Assembly: GCA_030041115.1 (NCBI GenBank)
Contig: JASHOM010000036.1
Location: 1-40,331, forward strand
From: Vulcanimicrobiota bacterium
GTDB taxonomy: Bacteria > Vulcanimicrobiota > Vulcanimicrobiia > Vulcanimicrobiales > Vulcanimicrobiaceae
Reading direction: 5' to 3'
DNA: 40,331 nt
Below are positions 1-7,203 of the stretch, piece after piece. A program made the translations under genes and the position numbers. The notes under the pieces were generated by a model. It saw only the letters and a list, made by a program, of their open reading frames with translations. It did no database searches and was not told the DNA's origin. The first letter of the stretch is position 1. Each line of letters opens with the position of its first letter.

Positions 1-1
1 C

Positions 2-1858
2 ACCTATCGGACGCGGTCCGCGATTCGCGACGTGGGTAAGGTGCTCGGGCTGAGCAGCGAGCAAATCGATGCAATCGCGCGAGAATTCGATGCACGCGAA
101 GCTTTCCCGGAAGGGTCCGGCCCGGAGATGCTCTTTACGATCTGCCGGCGGATTGCGAACTTTCCGCGCCACTTGGGAATTCATTCCGGCGGCATGCTGA
201 TCACGCGCGATCCGCTCGTTCGAGTGGCGCCCGTCGAGTGGGCGACCATGCGCGACCGCACCGTCGTGCAGTGGGACAAGGATGATTTGCAAGAACTCGG
301 CTTGATCAAAATCGACCTGCTCGGCTTGGGCATGCTCTCGCTGTTGCGCGAGGCGTTCGCGATCTATCGGCGCTGCCTCACACGTGACGACCCTTGGCTG
401 AGAGGGCTTGCCGGGCGCGATCTCGAGCTGCACACGATCCCGGCGGACGATCGAGCGACCTACGCGCTGATGCAGCGCGCCGATACGATCGGGGTCTTTC
501 AGATCGAGTCGCGCGCGCAGCAATCCATGCTGCCGAGATTGAAGCCCGCATGTTTTTACGACATCGTCATGCAGGTCGCAATCATTCGTCCGGGGCCCAT
601 TCAAGGGCAGATGATCCATCCGTTTCTGCGCCGGCGCGCGGGGCTCGAACCGGTGAGCTATCCGCATCCGAAGTTGAAGCCCGTGCTCGAACGAACGCTC
701 GGCGTTCCGCTCTTCCAGGAGCAAGGAATGCGATTGGCGACCGAGGCGGCGGGCTTCTCGCCCGGTGAAGCCGATCGGCTTCGGCGCGCGATGGGGCACA
801 AGCGCTCGCGCGACCGCATGGAGGCGATACACGCGAAGTTGGTCGACGGCATGATCGCCAACGGGATCGGCCGCGATGCCGCCGAGCAGCTTTTTCACAT
901 GCTCGAAGGCTTCGCCGATTACGGCTTTCCCGAATCGCACGCCGCCAGCTTTGCGCTTTTGGCCTATGCGTCGGCGTATCTCAAATGCCACTTTCCCGCG
1001 GTTTTTGCCGCGGCGATACTCAACGTCCAGCCGATGGGCTTTTACTCGACCGAAGTGCTCGTCAACGACGCGCGTCGCCACGGCGTAACGATCGAGCCGA
1101 TCGAAGTCAATGCCAGCGAGTATTGGTCGCGCGTCGAGCGCAACGGTGCGCTGCGTTTGGGATTCCATCTCGTCCGCGGCCTGGGCGAGGCCCAGCGCAA
1201 ACGCCTGGAAACGGCGCTCGCACAGGGGCCCTTCGAGGATGTAATTGCCTTCGCGCAGCGCACGCGGCTCGAACGCGAAACGCTCGAAAATCTCGCAATC
1301 GCCGGCGCCTTCGCGCCGTGGTACGCGTCACGCCGCGAAGCGATGTGGGCGCTGCGCGCTCTCGACGAGCGCGAGGCACGCGGCGAGCTCGGCGCGCTCA
1401 TGGACGTCGAGGAGCCGGCGGTCGAGTTCGAATCGCCGCCGCCGAAAAAGCTCGTCGCCTTCGATCTCTGGTCAACCGGCGTCACGCCGTCGGGGCAGGT
1501 GATGGAGCACTTTCGCACTTTTCTCGCCGAACGAAAAGTCGTTCCGGCCGCGCAATTGCGCGGCGTTTCGCGCAACGCCGCTTGCCGCGTCGGCGGCCTG
1601 GTCGTCACCCGCCAGCGTCCCGGTACTGCGAAGGGCTTCGTCTTCTTGACGCTCGAGGACGAGACCGGATTGGTCAACGTCATCGTGCGTCCCGACGTCT
1701 ACGAATGCTATCGCCGGCCGATTCGCTCGTCGTCGACCCTCATCGTCGAGGGAACGCTGCAGAAAGAAGGCGGATGCATCGACGTGCTCGCGAAAAAAAT
1801 CTGGAGCTTCGATGACGAGGGCATCACTCGTACCCTCGCCATTCACAGCTTTCAGTGA
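2..1858 (+). CDS. dnaE2: Error-prone DNA polymerase DnaE2/ImuC, 3' part
   Basis: C-terminal ~618 residues of a C-family polymerase alpha subunit of the DnaE2 type, which performs damage-tolerant (translesion) synthesis, usually under SOS control with ImuA/ImuB. The frame is already open at base 2, where TYRTRSAIRDVGK continues upstream, so the GTG at 32 is not the real start. Visible parts are the palm segment with a catalytic-type Asp in KIDLLGLGML (about residue 102 of the fragment), IRPGPIQGQMIHPF, FQEQGMRLA, the block EGFADYGFPESHAASFALLA, and a C-terminal OB fold (GFVFLTLEDETGLVNVIV). The family is usually 1000-1100 residues, so the PHP domain and the other catalytic Asp residues lie outside the window. 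No neighbouring imuA/imuB is seen downstream. Replicative DnaE is less likely because of the short C-terminus and DnaE2-like blocks. Confidence 0.93.
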   Translation, partial: TYRTRSAIRDVGKVLGLSSEQIDAIAREFDAREAFPEGSGPEMLFTICRRIANFPRHLGIHSGGMLITRDPLVRVAPVEWATMRDRTVVQWDKDDLQELGLIKIDLLGLGMLSLLREAFAIYRRCLTRDDPWLRGLAGRDLELHTIPADDRATYALMQRADTIGVFQIESRAQQSMLPRLKPACFYDIVMQVAIIRPGPIQGQMIHPFLRRRAGLEPVSYPHPKLKPVLERTLGVPLFQEQGMRLATEAAGFSPGEADRLRRAMGHKRSRDRMEAIHAKLVDGMIANGIGRDAAEQLFHMLEGFADYGFPESHAASFALLAYASAYLKCHFPAVFAAAILNVQPMGFYSTEVLVNDARRHGVTIEPIEVNASEYWSRVERNGALRLGFHLVRGLGEAQRKRLETALAQGPFEDVIAFAQRTRLERETLENLAIAGAFAPWYASRREAMWALRALDEREARGELGALMDVEEPAVEFESPPPKKLVAFDLWSTGVTPSGQVMEHFRTFLAERKVVPAAQLRGVSRNAACRVGGLVVTRQRPGTAKGFVFLTLEDETGLVNVIVRPDVYECYRRPIRSSSTLIVEGTLQKEGGCIDVLAKKIWSFDDEGITRTLAIHSFQ

Positions 1859-1884
1859 AAAGCCCGCGCGAGCCTTTACTTGAT

Positions 1885-1904
1885 CGGGTGGATCAGACCA
1901 CCCG
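1885..1904 (+). terminator. Stem-loop after dnaE2
   Basis: CGGGTGG and CCACCCG form a perfect 7-bp stem with a 6-nt loop, 26 nt after the dnaE2 stop. There is no clear T-tract, so this may be a 3' stabiliser rather than an intrinsic terminator. Confidence 0.45.
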
Positions 1905-1992
1905 GCCTCGTATCCGGTAATCGGGAAAACGGCGGGGGGCGCACGCGGCGAGGCTTGCAAGCGCGCCGAGGAGGAAGTTCGTGGCGCCTCCC

Positions 1993-2024
1993 TTATACGA
2001 CATGGTAAACCACATTATACGACA
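1993..2024 (+). promoter_or_regulatory. Direct repeat TTATACGACA x2 upstream of the cupin gene
   Basis: TTATACGACA occurs at 1993-2002 and again at 2015-2024, with a 22-bp period (about two helical turns). The palindrome TGGTAAACCA lies between them. The pair ends 13 nt before the cupin start at 2038. It could be an operator for a dimeric regulator, or overlapping -10-like elements. Confidence 0.4.
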
Positions 2025-2037
2025 ACATAGGACATCG

Positions 2038-2517
2038 ATGCAGAAAGTCAACACGAATACGCTCGAACCGATCGCTTGGTCCTCACCGAAGGGCAAGTTC
2101 GGCGGCGAGGGAATTCAAATTTCCGAGGCCTTGGGGCGCAAGCGCAACTCGACCGATCTGCTCGAACGGCATCCGTTCGACGTCGAGATTCTGCGCATTG
2201 CGCCGGGTAAGGCTGCTTATCCGTATCATTCGCACAGCGAGCAATGGGAGTTCTATCATGTGATCTCGGGCAGCGGCACGGTGCGCCATGACGAGGGAAC
2301 CAGTAAGGTCGCTGCCGGCGACGCCTGCGTCTTCAAGCCGGGCGAAGCTCACCAGTTCTTCAACGACGGCGACGAGCATCTCGTCGTCTACGTCGTTGCC
2401 GACAACCCACTTTGCGAATCGGTGTACTATCCCGACAGCGACAAATGGGGCGTTCTCATGCCGGCGCGCAGGCTGTTGCGCTCGGAGCCGCTCGACTATT
2501 TCGACGGCGAAGAATGA
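2038..2517 (+). CDS. Small single-domain cupin protein
   Basis: Protein of 159 residues with both cupin motifs. Motif 1 is HSHSEQWEFYHVISGSG (H, H, E; about residues 65-80), motif 2 is GDACVFKPGEAHQFF (about 94-108). The two His, the Glu and the second-motif His should bind a metal. Cupins of this size are metal-dependent isomerases, dioxygenases or sugar-binding proteins, and the substrate cannot be told from the sequence. The ATG at 2038 is preferred over the GTG at 1981 because AGGA at 2029-2032 sits 5 nt upstream; the longer form would also translate through the TTATACGACA repeats. Its stop overlaps the start of the next small gene (ATGA), suggesting translational coupling. Confidence 0.85.
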   Translation: MQKVNTNTLEPIAWSSPKGKFGGEGIQISEALGRKRNSTDLLERHPFDVEILRIAPGKAAYPYHSHSEQWEFYHVISGSGTVRHDEGTSKVAAGDACVFKPGEAHQFFNDGDEHLVVYVVADNPLCESVYYPDSDKWGVLMPARRLLRSEPLDYFDGEE

Positions 2518-2678
2518 CCGCGCGCAGGCTCGGCGGTCCGCGCTCTTGCTATAAGCGTAACGGCGCGCCGAAGGCGGCGTTCGAAAGCAAAAAGGCGGCG
2601 GAGCGAGCCATCCCGCGAACGACGGCCGGTCTGCGACCATACCGCTGCCCGCAACACGGGTGGCATCTCGGGCATTGA
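2514..2678 (+). CDS. 54-residue basic zinc-finger-like protein
   Basis: The ATG at 2514 overlaps the TGA of the cupin gene (ATGA), which argues for coupled translation. The product is short and basic, with one Cys near residue 12 and a C-terminal YRCPQHGWHLGH block. Cys and His spaced this way resemble small conserved actinobacterial-type proteins ending in 'YRCPxCxGWHL'. That similarity is from memory. A nucleic-acid-binding or regulatory role is possible but not shown. It ends 13 nt before the phosphatase gene, so it may be co-transcribed with it. Confidence 0.6.
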   Translation: MTARRLGGPRSCYKRNGAPKAAFESKKAAERAIPRTTAGLRPYRCPQHGWHLGH

Positions 2679-2691
2679 GCGGACGCGCGCG

Positions 2692-4083
2692 ATGAACCGC
2701 CGGCAGCTCGTTCCGCTCGCGCTGACGCTCGGGTTTTTGCTCGTCGTCGTGACGCTGCTCGTCGCGGGCGGCCTTTACGTACGATCCGTCGTGGAGACGT
2801 CGTTCCGCAATGCCGAGCGCATCCGCACGGCTCGTCTGCACGTGACGGAGCTGCTCAACGAACAGTTGGACGAAGAGACGGGCGTTCGGGGCTATGCCGC
2901 GGTTCGCGAGCCGGCGCTGCTCGCACCGTACTACAGCGGTCGCGCGAGCTTTGCGGCGTCGTGGAGCCGCCTGCACCGGAATCTCGTCGAACTCAGCCTG
3001 CCGGCGGGTCTGCCGCCGCTGCGCGACGCGAGCGAGATGAATCGGCGCTGGCTGCGCGAGGTGGCGTTCCCCGTCATCCTCTCGCGACGCCCGCGTCCCT
3101 CGCTGGAGCTGCGGGGAAAGGACCTGGTCGACCGTTTTCGCATCGACGTACGCGCGATCGACGCGGCGCTGGCTCGCCGGGGCGCGTGGTACAACGCGCG
3201 GGCGGAAACGGCGATCGTCCTGGTCGGCGCCCTGGCGCCGGCCGCAGTGGTCGCGGTCGTCCTTGCCGCCGTGCTCTTTACGGTTCAGCAATACCGGCTT
3301 GGTGTACGACTCGAACGCGCGCGCGTCGCTTCGGAGGAGGAGCGGCGGAAATCGGCCGAAGTTCGGGCCGCGTATGAGACGGAGAAGCGAATCGCGGACA
3401 CTCTGCAACAGGCTTTCTCGGAGCGGCTCTTCCCCGAGCTGTCTTCGATCGGTTTCAGCGCTACGTACGTGCCCGCGACGGAAGAGGCCAAAGTCGGCGG
3501 CGACTGGTACGACGCGCTGCAACTGTCGGAAGACCGCGTCTTGCTGGCGATCGGCGACGTGACGGGTCATGGGATCGAGGCGGTCATCGCAATGAACAAG
3601 GCGCGCCAACTCTTGATCGGCTCGGCCTTACTCGACGCGACGCCGCACCACGTGCTCGAGCACGTCAACGCCGAGCTCGTTCGCGCGAGGTCGCCCATCA
3701 TCACCGCCGTTTCGGCGGTCATCGACACGCGCACGCGCGAATTCGTCTATGCCGCCGCGGGACACCCGCCGCCCGTGCTCCTCGAACCGCAAAGCCCGGC
3801 GCGCCTTCTGGAGTTCGGATCGCTGCCGCTCGGCGTCACCACGGAAACGGAATATACGACTCAGCGCGTTCAAACGGTGCCGGGCGCCACCATCGTACTG
3901 TATACCGACGGCGCGATCGAGCACTCGCGGGATCTGGCTCAGGGCGAAGCGCTGCTGCTCGAAGCGGTCGAGTCAGCCGTCCGGCATCCGGGCGAAGAGA
4001 CGGCGGCGGCCATCCGCGACCGCATCTTCGACGGCCGCAAAGTCGCCGACGACGTCGCGATTCTCACGGTGCATCTTTCGTGA
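2692..4083 (+). CDS. Membrane CHASE3-type sensor with SpoIIE/PP2C phosphatase domain (RsbU-like)
   Basis: Protein of 463 residues. A membrane segment lies at about 7-29, then an extracytoplasmic helical region at 35-165 of CHASE3 type, a second membrane segment at about 173-200, a charged coiled coil at 205-245, and a SpoIIE-type PP2C phosphatase to the end. Phosphatase motifs are VGGDWYD (~268), GDVTGHG (~287), AAGHPPPVLL, LYTDGAIE (~402) and DDVAILTV (~454), with the metal-binding Asp residues present. Such proteins dephosphorylate a phospho-Ser STAS anti-anti-sigma factor in response to an external signal. The next gene is exactly such a STAS protein, overlapping by 4 nt. The signal sensed is unknown. 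Confidence 0.9.
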   Translation: MNRRQLVPLALTLGFLLVVVTLLVAGGLYVRSVVETSFRNAERIRTARLHVTELLNEQLDEETGVRGYAAVREPALLAPYYSGRASFAASWSRLHRNLVELSLPAGLPPLRDASEMNRRWLREVAFPVILSRRPRPSLELRGKDLVDRFRIDVRAIDAALARRGAWYNARAETAIVLVGALAPAAVVAVVLAAVLFTVQQYRLGVRLERARVASEEERRKSAEVRAAYETEKRIADTLQQAFSERLFPELSSIGFSATYVPATEEAKVGGDWYDALQLSEDRVLLAIGDVTGHGIEAVIAMNKARQLLIGSALLDATPHHVLEHVNAELVRARSPIITAVSAVIDTRTREFVYAAAGHPPPVLLEPQSPARLLEFGSLPLGVTTETEYTTQRVQTVPGATIVLYTDGAIEHSRDLAQGEALLLEAVESAVRHPGEETAAAIRDRIFDGRKVADDVAILTVHLS

Positions 4084-4412
4084 GCGCAGGCAACGCCGTC
4101 AAAATCATCCGCTTGAGCGGGGAGCTCGAGATAAGCCGAAAATACGGGCTCCGCGCGGCGCTCACCCTATCCGAGGATGCGGCGCCGGTGCTGCTCGACC
4201 TCGGCGAAGTGACCTACGCGGACTCGATCGCCTTGACGGAGCTGCTGCGCCTTTGCGTCGACGCGCAGCGCAGCGACCGGCCCGTCGCCATGGTGATCAA
4301 AACGCCGCAATTCGCCCGGCTGGTCCAGTACGCGGGTCTCGCCGGAGCGTTCAAGATTTTCGACGACGAGACGGCGGCGCGCGAGTACCTCGCCGGGTTG
4401 ACGAGGCGATGA
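4080..4412 (+). CDS. STAS-domain anti-sigma-factor antagonist (RsbV/SpoIIAA-like)
   Basis: Protein of 110 residues spanning one STAS domain, with PVLLDLGEVTYADSIALTEL at about 36-55. The Ser of the YADS motif (~48) is in the position phosphorylated by the partner kinase. It starts at GTG 4080, overlapping the phosphatase stop (GTGA), and its own stop overlaps the start of the kinase gene (ATGA). In partner switching, the unphosphorylated form sequesters the HATPase anti-sigma factor and the SpoIIE phosphatase regenerates it. Context and fold agree, but no sigma factor gene lies beside it, so its final target is unknown. Confidence 0.9.
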   Translation: MSAGNAVKIIRLSGELEISRKYGLRAALTLSEDAAPVLLDLGEVTYADSIALTELLRLCVDAQRSDRPVAMVIKTPQFARLVQYAGLAGAFKIFDDETAAREYLAGLTRR

Positions 4413-4810
4413 TGCCGCGAGCTTCGCAGCTTCATCTCCATTGCCCGGCGCAATCGCAGTACGTCGCGCCCGTTCGCCACGCGCTCACGGCGTTCTTGGA
4501 GGCGCTGGAGTTCGAACGGCAATCGCTCGAAGACATTACGACGGCGGCCGGAGAGGCGCTCGCCAACATCGTCGAGCACGCGTACGTCAAAGGCGCTTGC
4601 CCGGCCGAGTGCTACTTCGACCTGCGCGCCAGCGTCAACCGTCGAGGGAGGCTGTGTTTGGACGTTTGCGACGGAGGACTCTTTTTGGAACGGGCGCCGC
4701 TACCGGGTCGCGGATTCGGCTTGCGGATCATTCGCGCGATTGCCGGCGAGCTGACGATCGACACGTCCTCGGGTACGCGCGTGCGGATGACATTCGATTG
4801 CAAAAAATGA
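4409..4810 (+). CDS. Anti-sigma-factor serine kinase, HATPase_c_2 fold (RsbW/SpoIIAB-like)
   Basis: Protein of 133 residues with a GHKL-type ATPase fold. The N-box is EALANIVEHAY (~49-59), the G1-like segment is DVCDGG, and the G2-like box is GRGFGLRIIRA (~99-109). It would phosphorylate the STAS protein encoded just upstream and bind a sigma factor or other target. The ATG at 4409 overlaps the STAS stop, and a second ATG at 4412 follows immediately. The three genes 2692-4810 form one translationally coupled module. An equally compatible alternative is a switch controlling a non-sigma effector, because no sigma gene is adjacent. Confidence 0.88.
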   Translation: MMPRASQLHLHCPAQSQYVAPVRHALTAFLEALEFERQSLEDITTAAGEALANIVEHAYVKGACPAECYFDLRASVNRRGRLCLDVCDGGLFLERAPLPGRGFGLRIIRAIAGELTIDTSSGTRVRMTFDCKK

Positions 4811-4843
4811 TGTACGTCATCGCCAAAAGATGATGGATGTCAT
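4807..4843. promoter_or_regulatory. Pair of ATGATG..GTCAT semi-palindromic repeats
   Basis: ATGATGTACGTCAT (4807-4820) and ATGATGGATGTCAT (4830-4843) match at 12 of 14 positions with a 23-bp period. The first is palindromic at 12 of 14 positions and both keep ATGA/TCAT ends. They sit directly after the kinase gene and before the 4922 and 5110 genes, so they may be operators of the downstream unit. Confidence 0.35.
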
Positions 4844-4921
4844 AATTGATGGAATGGGAGTTTTGTCGCAGGGTGTCGTAATGTGACCTAGCGCACCCTT
4901 TGCTACACGAGGAGAACGCGA

Positions 4922-5107
4922 ATGCGTTTGAACTGGACGCCGAGCCGGTCTTGTACCGTCGCGGCTCTCGTGTTTTCCGATGCTCGCCGTCTGCGCATAC
5001 GCCAAAGCGTTACGCCGGCCGCGCATTACGTCGACCGCATGCGCACCAGCCACCCGATCTTCGCCCACCCGTTAGGCAGTGACCCGAGCCGGTCACAAGG
5101 AGGATAG
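4922..5107 (+). CDS. Short ORF with strong RBS, possibly a frameshifted secreted peptide
   Basis: A 61-codon ORF preceded by AGGAG at 4910-4914 with 7-nt spacing, a very good ribosome site. Its stop (TAG 5105-5107) lies in the ribosome site of the next gene, so translation could be coupled. The first 18 residues (MRLNWTPSRSCTVAALVF) look like the start of a signal peptide. A one-base shift near 4975 would continue as PMLAVCAYAKALRRP, giving a normal hydrophobic signal peptide and stopping shortly after. It is therefore either a short leader peptide or a frameshifted small exported protein. Confidence 0.4.
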   Translation: MRLNWTPSRSCTVAALVFSDARRLRIRQSVTPAAHYVDRMRTSHPIFAHPLGSDPSRSQGG

Positions 5108-5109
5108 TC

Positions 5110-6471
5110 ATGTCTCACCCTCTCTCGCGCGGACCGCTGGTAGCCGCAATGTTTTCTTTGGCGCTATCCGCTTGCGGCTACAGCGGAGTAACGCTCCCTG
5201 CGGCTGCGCCGGTTACCAACGTTCATCGGAGCTCCTCGAGCGGGAAGATTCAGCACGTCGTCATCATCGTTCAAGAGAATCGCTCATTCAATAATCTGTT
5301 CTACGGCTTCAAAGGCGCCAAGACCGCGACCTACGGCTACGACTCGTACAACCAGAAGGTGACGCTCGAGCCGATTACGCTGGGCACCGACTGGGACGTC
5401 GAGCACGACTCGTCGGGGTTCTTCGCGGCGTGCGACGGCACCGGAAGCATTCCCGGCACGGACTGCCGGATGAACGGCTTCAACGAGGAGGGCGTGGGCT
5501 GCGGCTACAGCAACGATGCCTGTCCCTACGAGTATCCGCAGTACGCGTACGTACCGCACGACGAGACCAAACCGTACTTCGACATGGCCAAACAGTACGT
5601 GCTGGCCGACGAGATGTACGCGTCGAACTTCGATGCCAGCAGCTTCATCTCGCATCAATACATCATCGCCGCACAATCCGAACATGCGGTGAACTTCCCG
5701 GCCGGCGCCTGGGGCTGCCCGGGCGGTTCCGGCGACACGATCTCGGAAGTCGGACCGCAGCGTCAGATTCCCGACGGCAGCGAGGTCGTCTGCTGGAATC
5801 CCACGACGCTCGGCGACGAACTCGACAGCGCGGGGATCTCGTGGGCGTTCTATGCCGTCTCGTACTCCGGCTATCCGTGGATTTGGAGTGCCTATCAAGC
5901 GATCAAGCACATCTACGACGGCCCGGATTGGGACAAGGACGTGATTTCGCAGCCCTCGCAAATCCTCACCGACATCAAGAACGGAAACCTTCGCACCGTG
6001 AGCTGGGTGACCCCGACGTGGACGAACTCCGATCACGCGGGCTCGGGTTCGACGACCGGACCGTCCTGGGTTTCCTCGGTGGTCAACACGATCGGCCAAT
6101 CGAAATATTGGGATTCCACCGCGATCTTCATTTTTTGGGACGACTACGGCGGCTGGTACGACCCCGAGCCGCCCTCGTACGTGGACTATGACGGACTCGG
6201 CATGCGCCTTCCCATGATCATCATTTCGCCGTACGCCAAGAAGGGCTTCATCGACCATACCCATTACGAACACGGCACCATGTTGAAGTTCATCGAGCAG
6301 ACGTTTGGTTTGAGCTCGTTGTCGGCGAGCGACGCGCGCGCCAATCCGCCGACGAAGGCCTTCGACTTCAGCAAACCGCCGCGGAAGTTCAAGGTGATCC
6401 CGGCCGAGCGCGATGCGAATTACTTCCTTTACCAACAACCGCCCGACCATCACGTCCCCGACGACAACTAA
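5110..6471 (+). CDS. Phosphoesterase-family lipoprotein (PF04185; phospholipase C / acid phosphatase type), copy 1
   Basis: Protein of 453 residues. A lipoprotein signal with LSAC (Cys22) predicts export and lipid anchoring. The family start HVVIIVQENRSFNNLFYGF is at about 49, then YVPHDETKPYFDMAKQYVLADEM, NSDHAGSGSTTGPSWV, FIFWDDYGGWYDP (~341) and IIISPYAKKGFIDH (~371). These residues bind metals and form the active site in the alkaline-phosphatase-like superfamily that includes AcpA and non-hemolytic phospholipase C. Substrate (phospholipid or phosphomonoester) is not decidable. AAGGAGG at 5097-5103 fixes the ATG at 5110. A paralogue with the same blocks lies at 14682-16034. Phosphate scavenging is a plausible role. 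Confidence 0.9.
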   Translation: MSHPLSRGPLVAAMFSLALSACGYSGVTLPAAAPVTNVHRSSSSGKIQHVVIIVQENRSFNNLFYGFKGAKTATYGYDSYNQKVTLEPITLGTDWDVEHDSSGFFAACDGTGSIPGTDCRMNGFNEEGVGCGYSNDACPYEYPQYAYVPHDETKPYFDMAKQYVLADEMYASNFDASSFISHQYIIAAQSEHAVNFPAGAWGCPGGSGDTISEVGPQRQIPDGSEVVCWNPTTLGDELDSAGISWAFYAVSYSGYPWIWSAYQAIKHIYDGPDWDKDVISQPSQILTDIKNGNLRTVSWVTPTWTNSDHAGSGSTTGPSWVSSVVNTIGQSKYWDSTAIFIFWDDYGGWYDPEPPSYVDYDGLGMRLPMIIISPYAKKGFIDHTHYEHGTMLKFIEQTFGLSSLSASDARANPPTKAFDFSKPPRKFKVIPAERDANYFLYQQPPDHHVPDDN

Positions 6472-6530
6472 GGGTCCGAGGGCGTAGCCTCCGACCCGCG
6501 CCTCGCCGCAGCCGGCAATTTGCCGGCTGC
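6472..6530 (+). terminator. Two consecutive stem-loops after the phosphoesterase gene
   Basis: GGGTCCGAGG (6472-6481) pairs with CCTCCGACCC (6488-6497) with one C-C mismatch, starting at the first base after the stop codon. GCAGCCGGCAA (6508-6518) and TTGCCGGCTGC (6520-6530) form a perfect 11-bp inverted repeat. No T-tract follows. The remaining bases up to about 6620 hold nothing else recognisable. Confidence 0.5.
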
Positions 6531-6621
6531 GCTGCTTCGCGCGGTACGGCGATGGCCTCGCCCTCGACGGTTGCTCGCGTTACGCAGCGGCATGAGCCGC
6601 CCCATCGTTCGAATTTCAGCC

Positions 6622-6659
6622 CGCTAGGCATGCATACTTACTGCAAAGTATGCCTAGCG
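6622..6659. repeat. Bulged inverted repeat CGCTAG/GCATACTT
   Basis: GCATACTT (6632-6639) pairs with AAGTATGC (6646-6653), and CGCTAG (6622-6627) pairs with CTAGCG (6654-6659), leaving a 4-nt bulge (GCAT). It lies upstream of the promoter of the tandem-repeat lipoprotein gene and could be an operator or a transcript 3' end. Confidence 0.4.
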
Positions 6660-6668
6660 ACCCTATCC

Positions 6669-6709
6669 TTGAAGGCTGTTTGGTACTAGTATAATGGTAC
6701 TAGTATATT
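6669..6709 (+). promoter_or_regulatory. AT-rich promoter with perfect 13-bp tandem repeat
   Basis: TGGTACTAGTATA is repeated perfectly at 6681-6693 and 6695-6707 (14-bp period). Each copy contains the palindrome TACTAGTA. The repeat creates TATAAT at 6690-6695, with TTGAAG at 6669-6674 and a short 15-nt spacer, and TATATT at 6704-6709. AT-rich sequence here stands out against GC-rich surroundings. This is the likely promoter and operator region of the gene at 6774. Confidence 0.55.
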
Positions 6710-6773
6710 CGTACTACGGCCCTTGCTTGTTATATGCTTCCTGGCGCCCCAGCGCTGAAAGGCAACAAAGAAA

Positions 6774-7163
6774 ATGCGTAACACGATGCTTCTTCTCTCG
6801 GCGGTTCTAGCGGCCGCGTTACTCGGCGGCTGCGCCGGCGGCATGTCGAGCGGCGGAATGCTGCCGAACACCGGACAGTTCTCCGCTCACCACCTCGACT
6901 CGGTCGGCGGCGGTCCGGTTCCCGCGCCGCCTCCACCTGCCGCGCACCGGATGGACTCGGTCGGCGGTGGTCCGGTTCCCATTGCGCCGCCTCCACCGGC
7001 CGTGCGCCGGATGGACTCCGTGGGCGGCGGTCCGGTTCCCATTGCGCCGCCTCCACCGGCCGTGCGCCGGATGGATTCCGTCGGTGGCGGCCCGGTGCCC
7101 AACGCGCGCCGCGTCCACCATCTCGACTCGGTTGGCGGGGGTCCCGTCCCGAACGAAGGGTAG
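6774..7163 (+). CDS. Lipoprotein made of DSVGGGPVP proline/glycine repeats
   Basis: Protein of 129 residues. The signal peptide ends in LLGGC (Cys20), predicting a lipoprotein. After it, five copies of (L/M)DSVGGGPVP alternate with APPPPA(V/A)(R/H)R linkers. The central units repeat every 20 residues (60 bp) and are nearly identical in DNA, so the array can expand or contract. The low-complexity Pro/Gly-rich chain suggests a surface or periplasmic spacer rather than an enzyme. I recognise no named family. The start has only a weak ribosome site (AAAGAAA), but the signal peptide begins exactly here. It lies 40 nt upstream of the LuxR-type regulator and may share its transcript. Confidence 0.75.
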   Translation: MRNTMLLLSAVLAAALLGGCAGGMSSGGMLPNTGQFSAHHLDSVGGGPVPAPPPPAAHRMDSVGGGPVPIAPPPPAVRRMDSVGGGPVPIAPPPPAVRRMDSVGGGPVPNARRVHHLDSVGGGPVPNEG

Positions 7164-7203
7164 CGACGGTATTTACCGATAAAAGAATAGAGTAAGACCA
7201 TCG

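Noticed and set aside
2083-3609. Long minus-strand ORF (508 codons) opposite the cupin and phosphatase genes
   Set aside because: Arg-rich antisense shadow of GC-rich coding DNA. The plus strand holds clear domain families throughout.
6880-7150. Regular repeats that might suggest a CRISPR array
   Set aside because: The repeats are in frame within a lipoprotein gene, with a 60-bp period and near-identical spacers; no cas genes are present.
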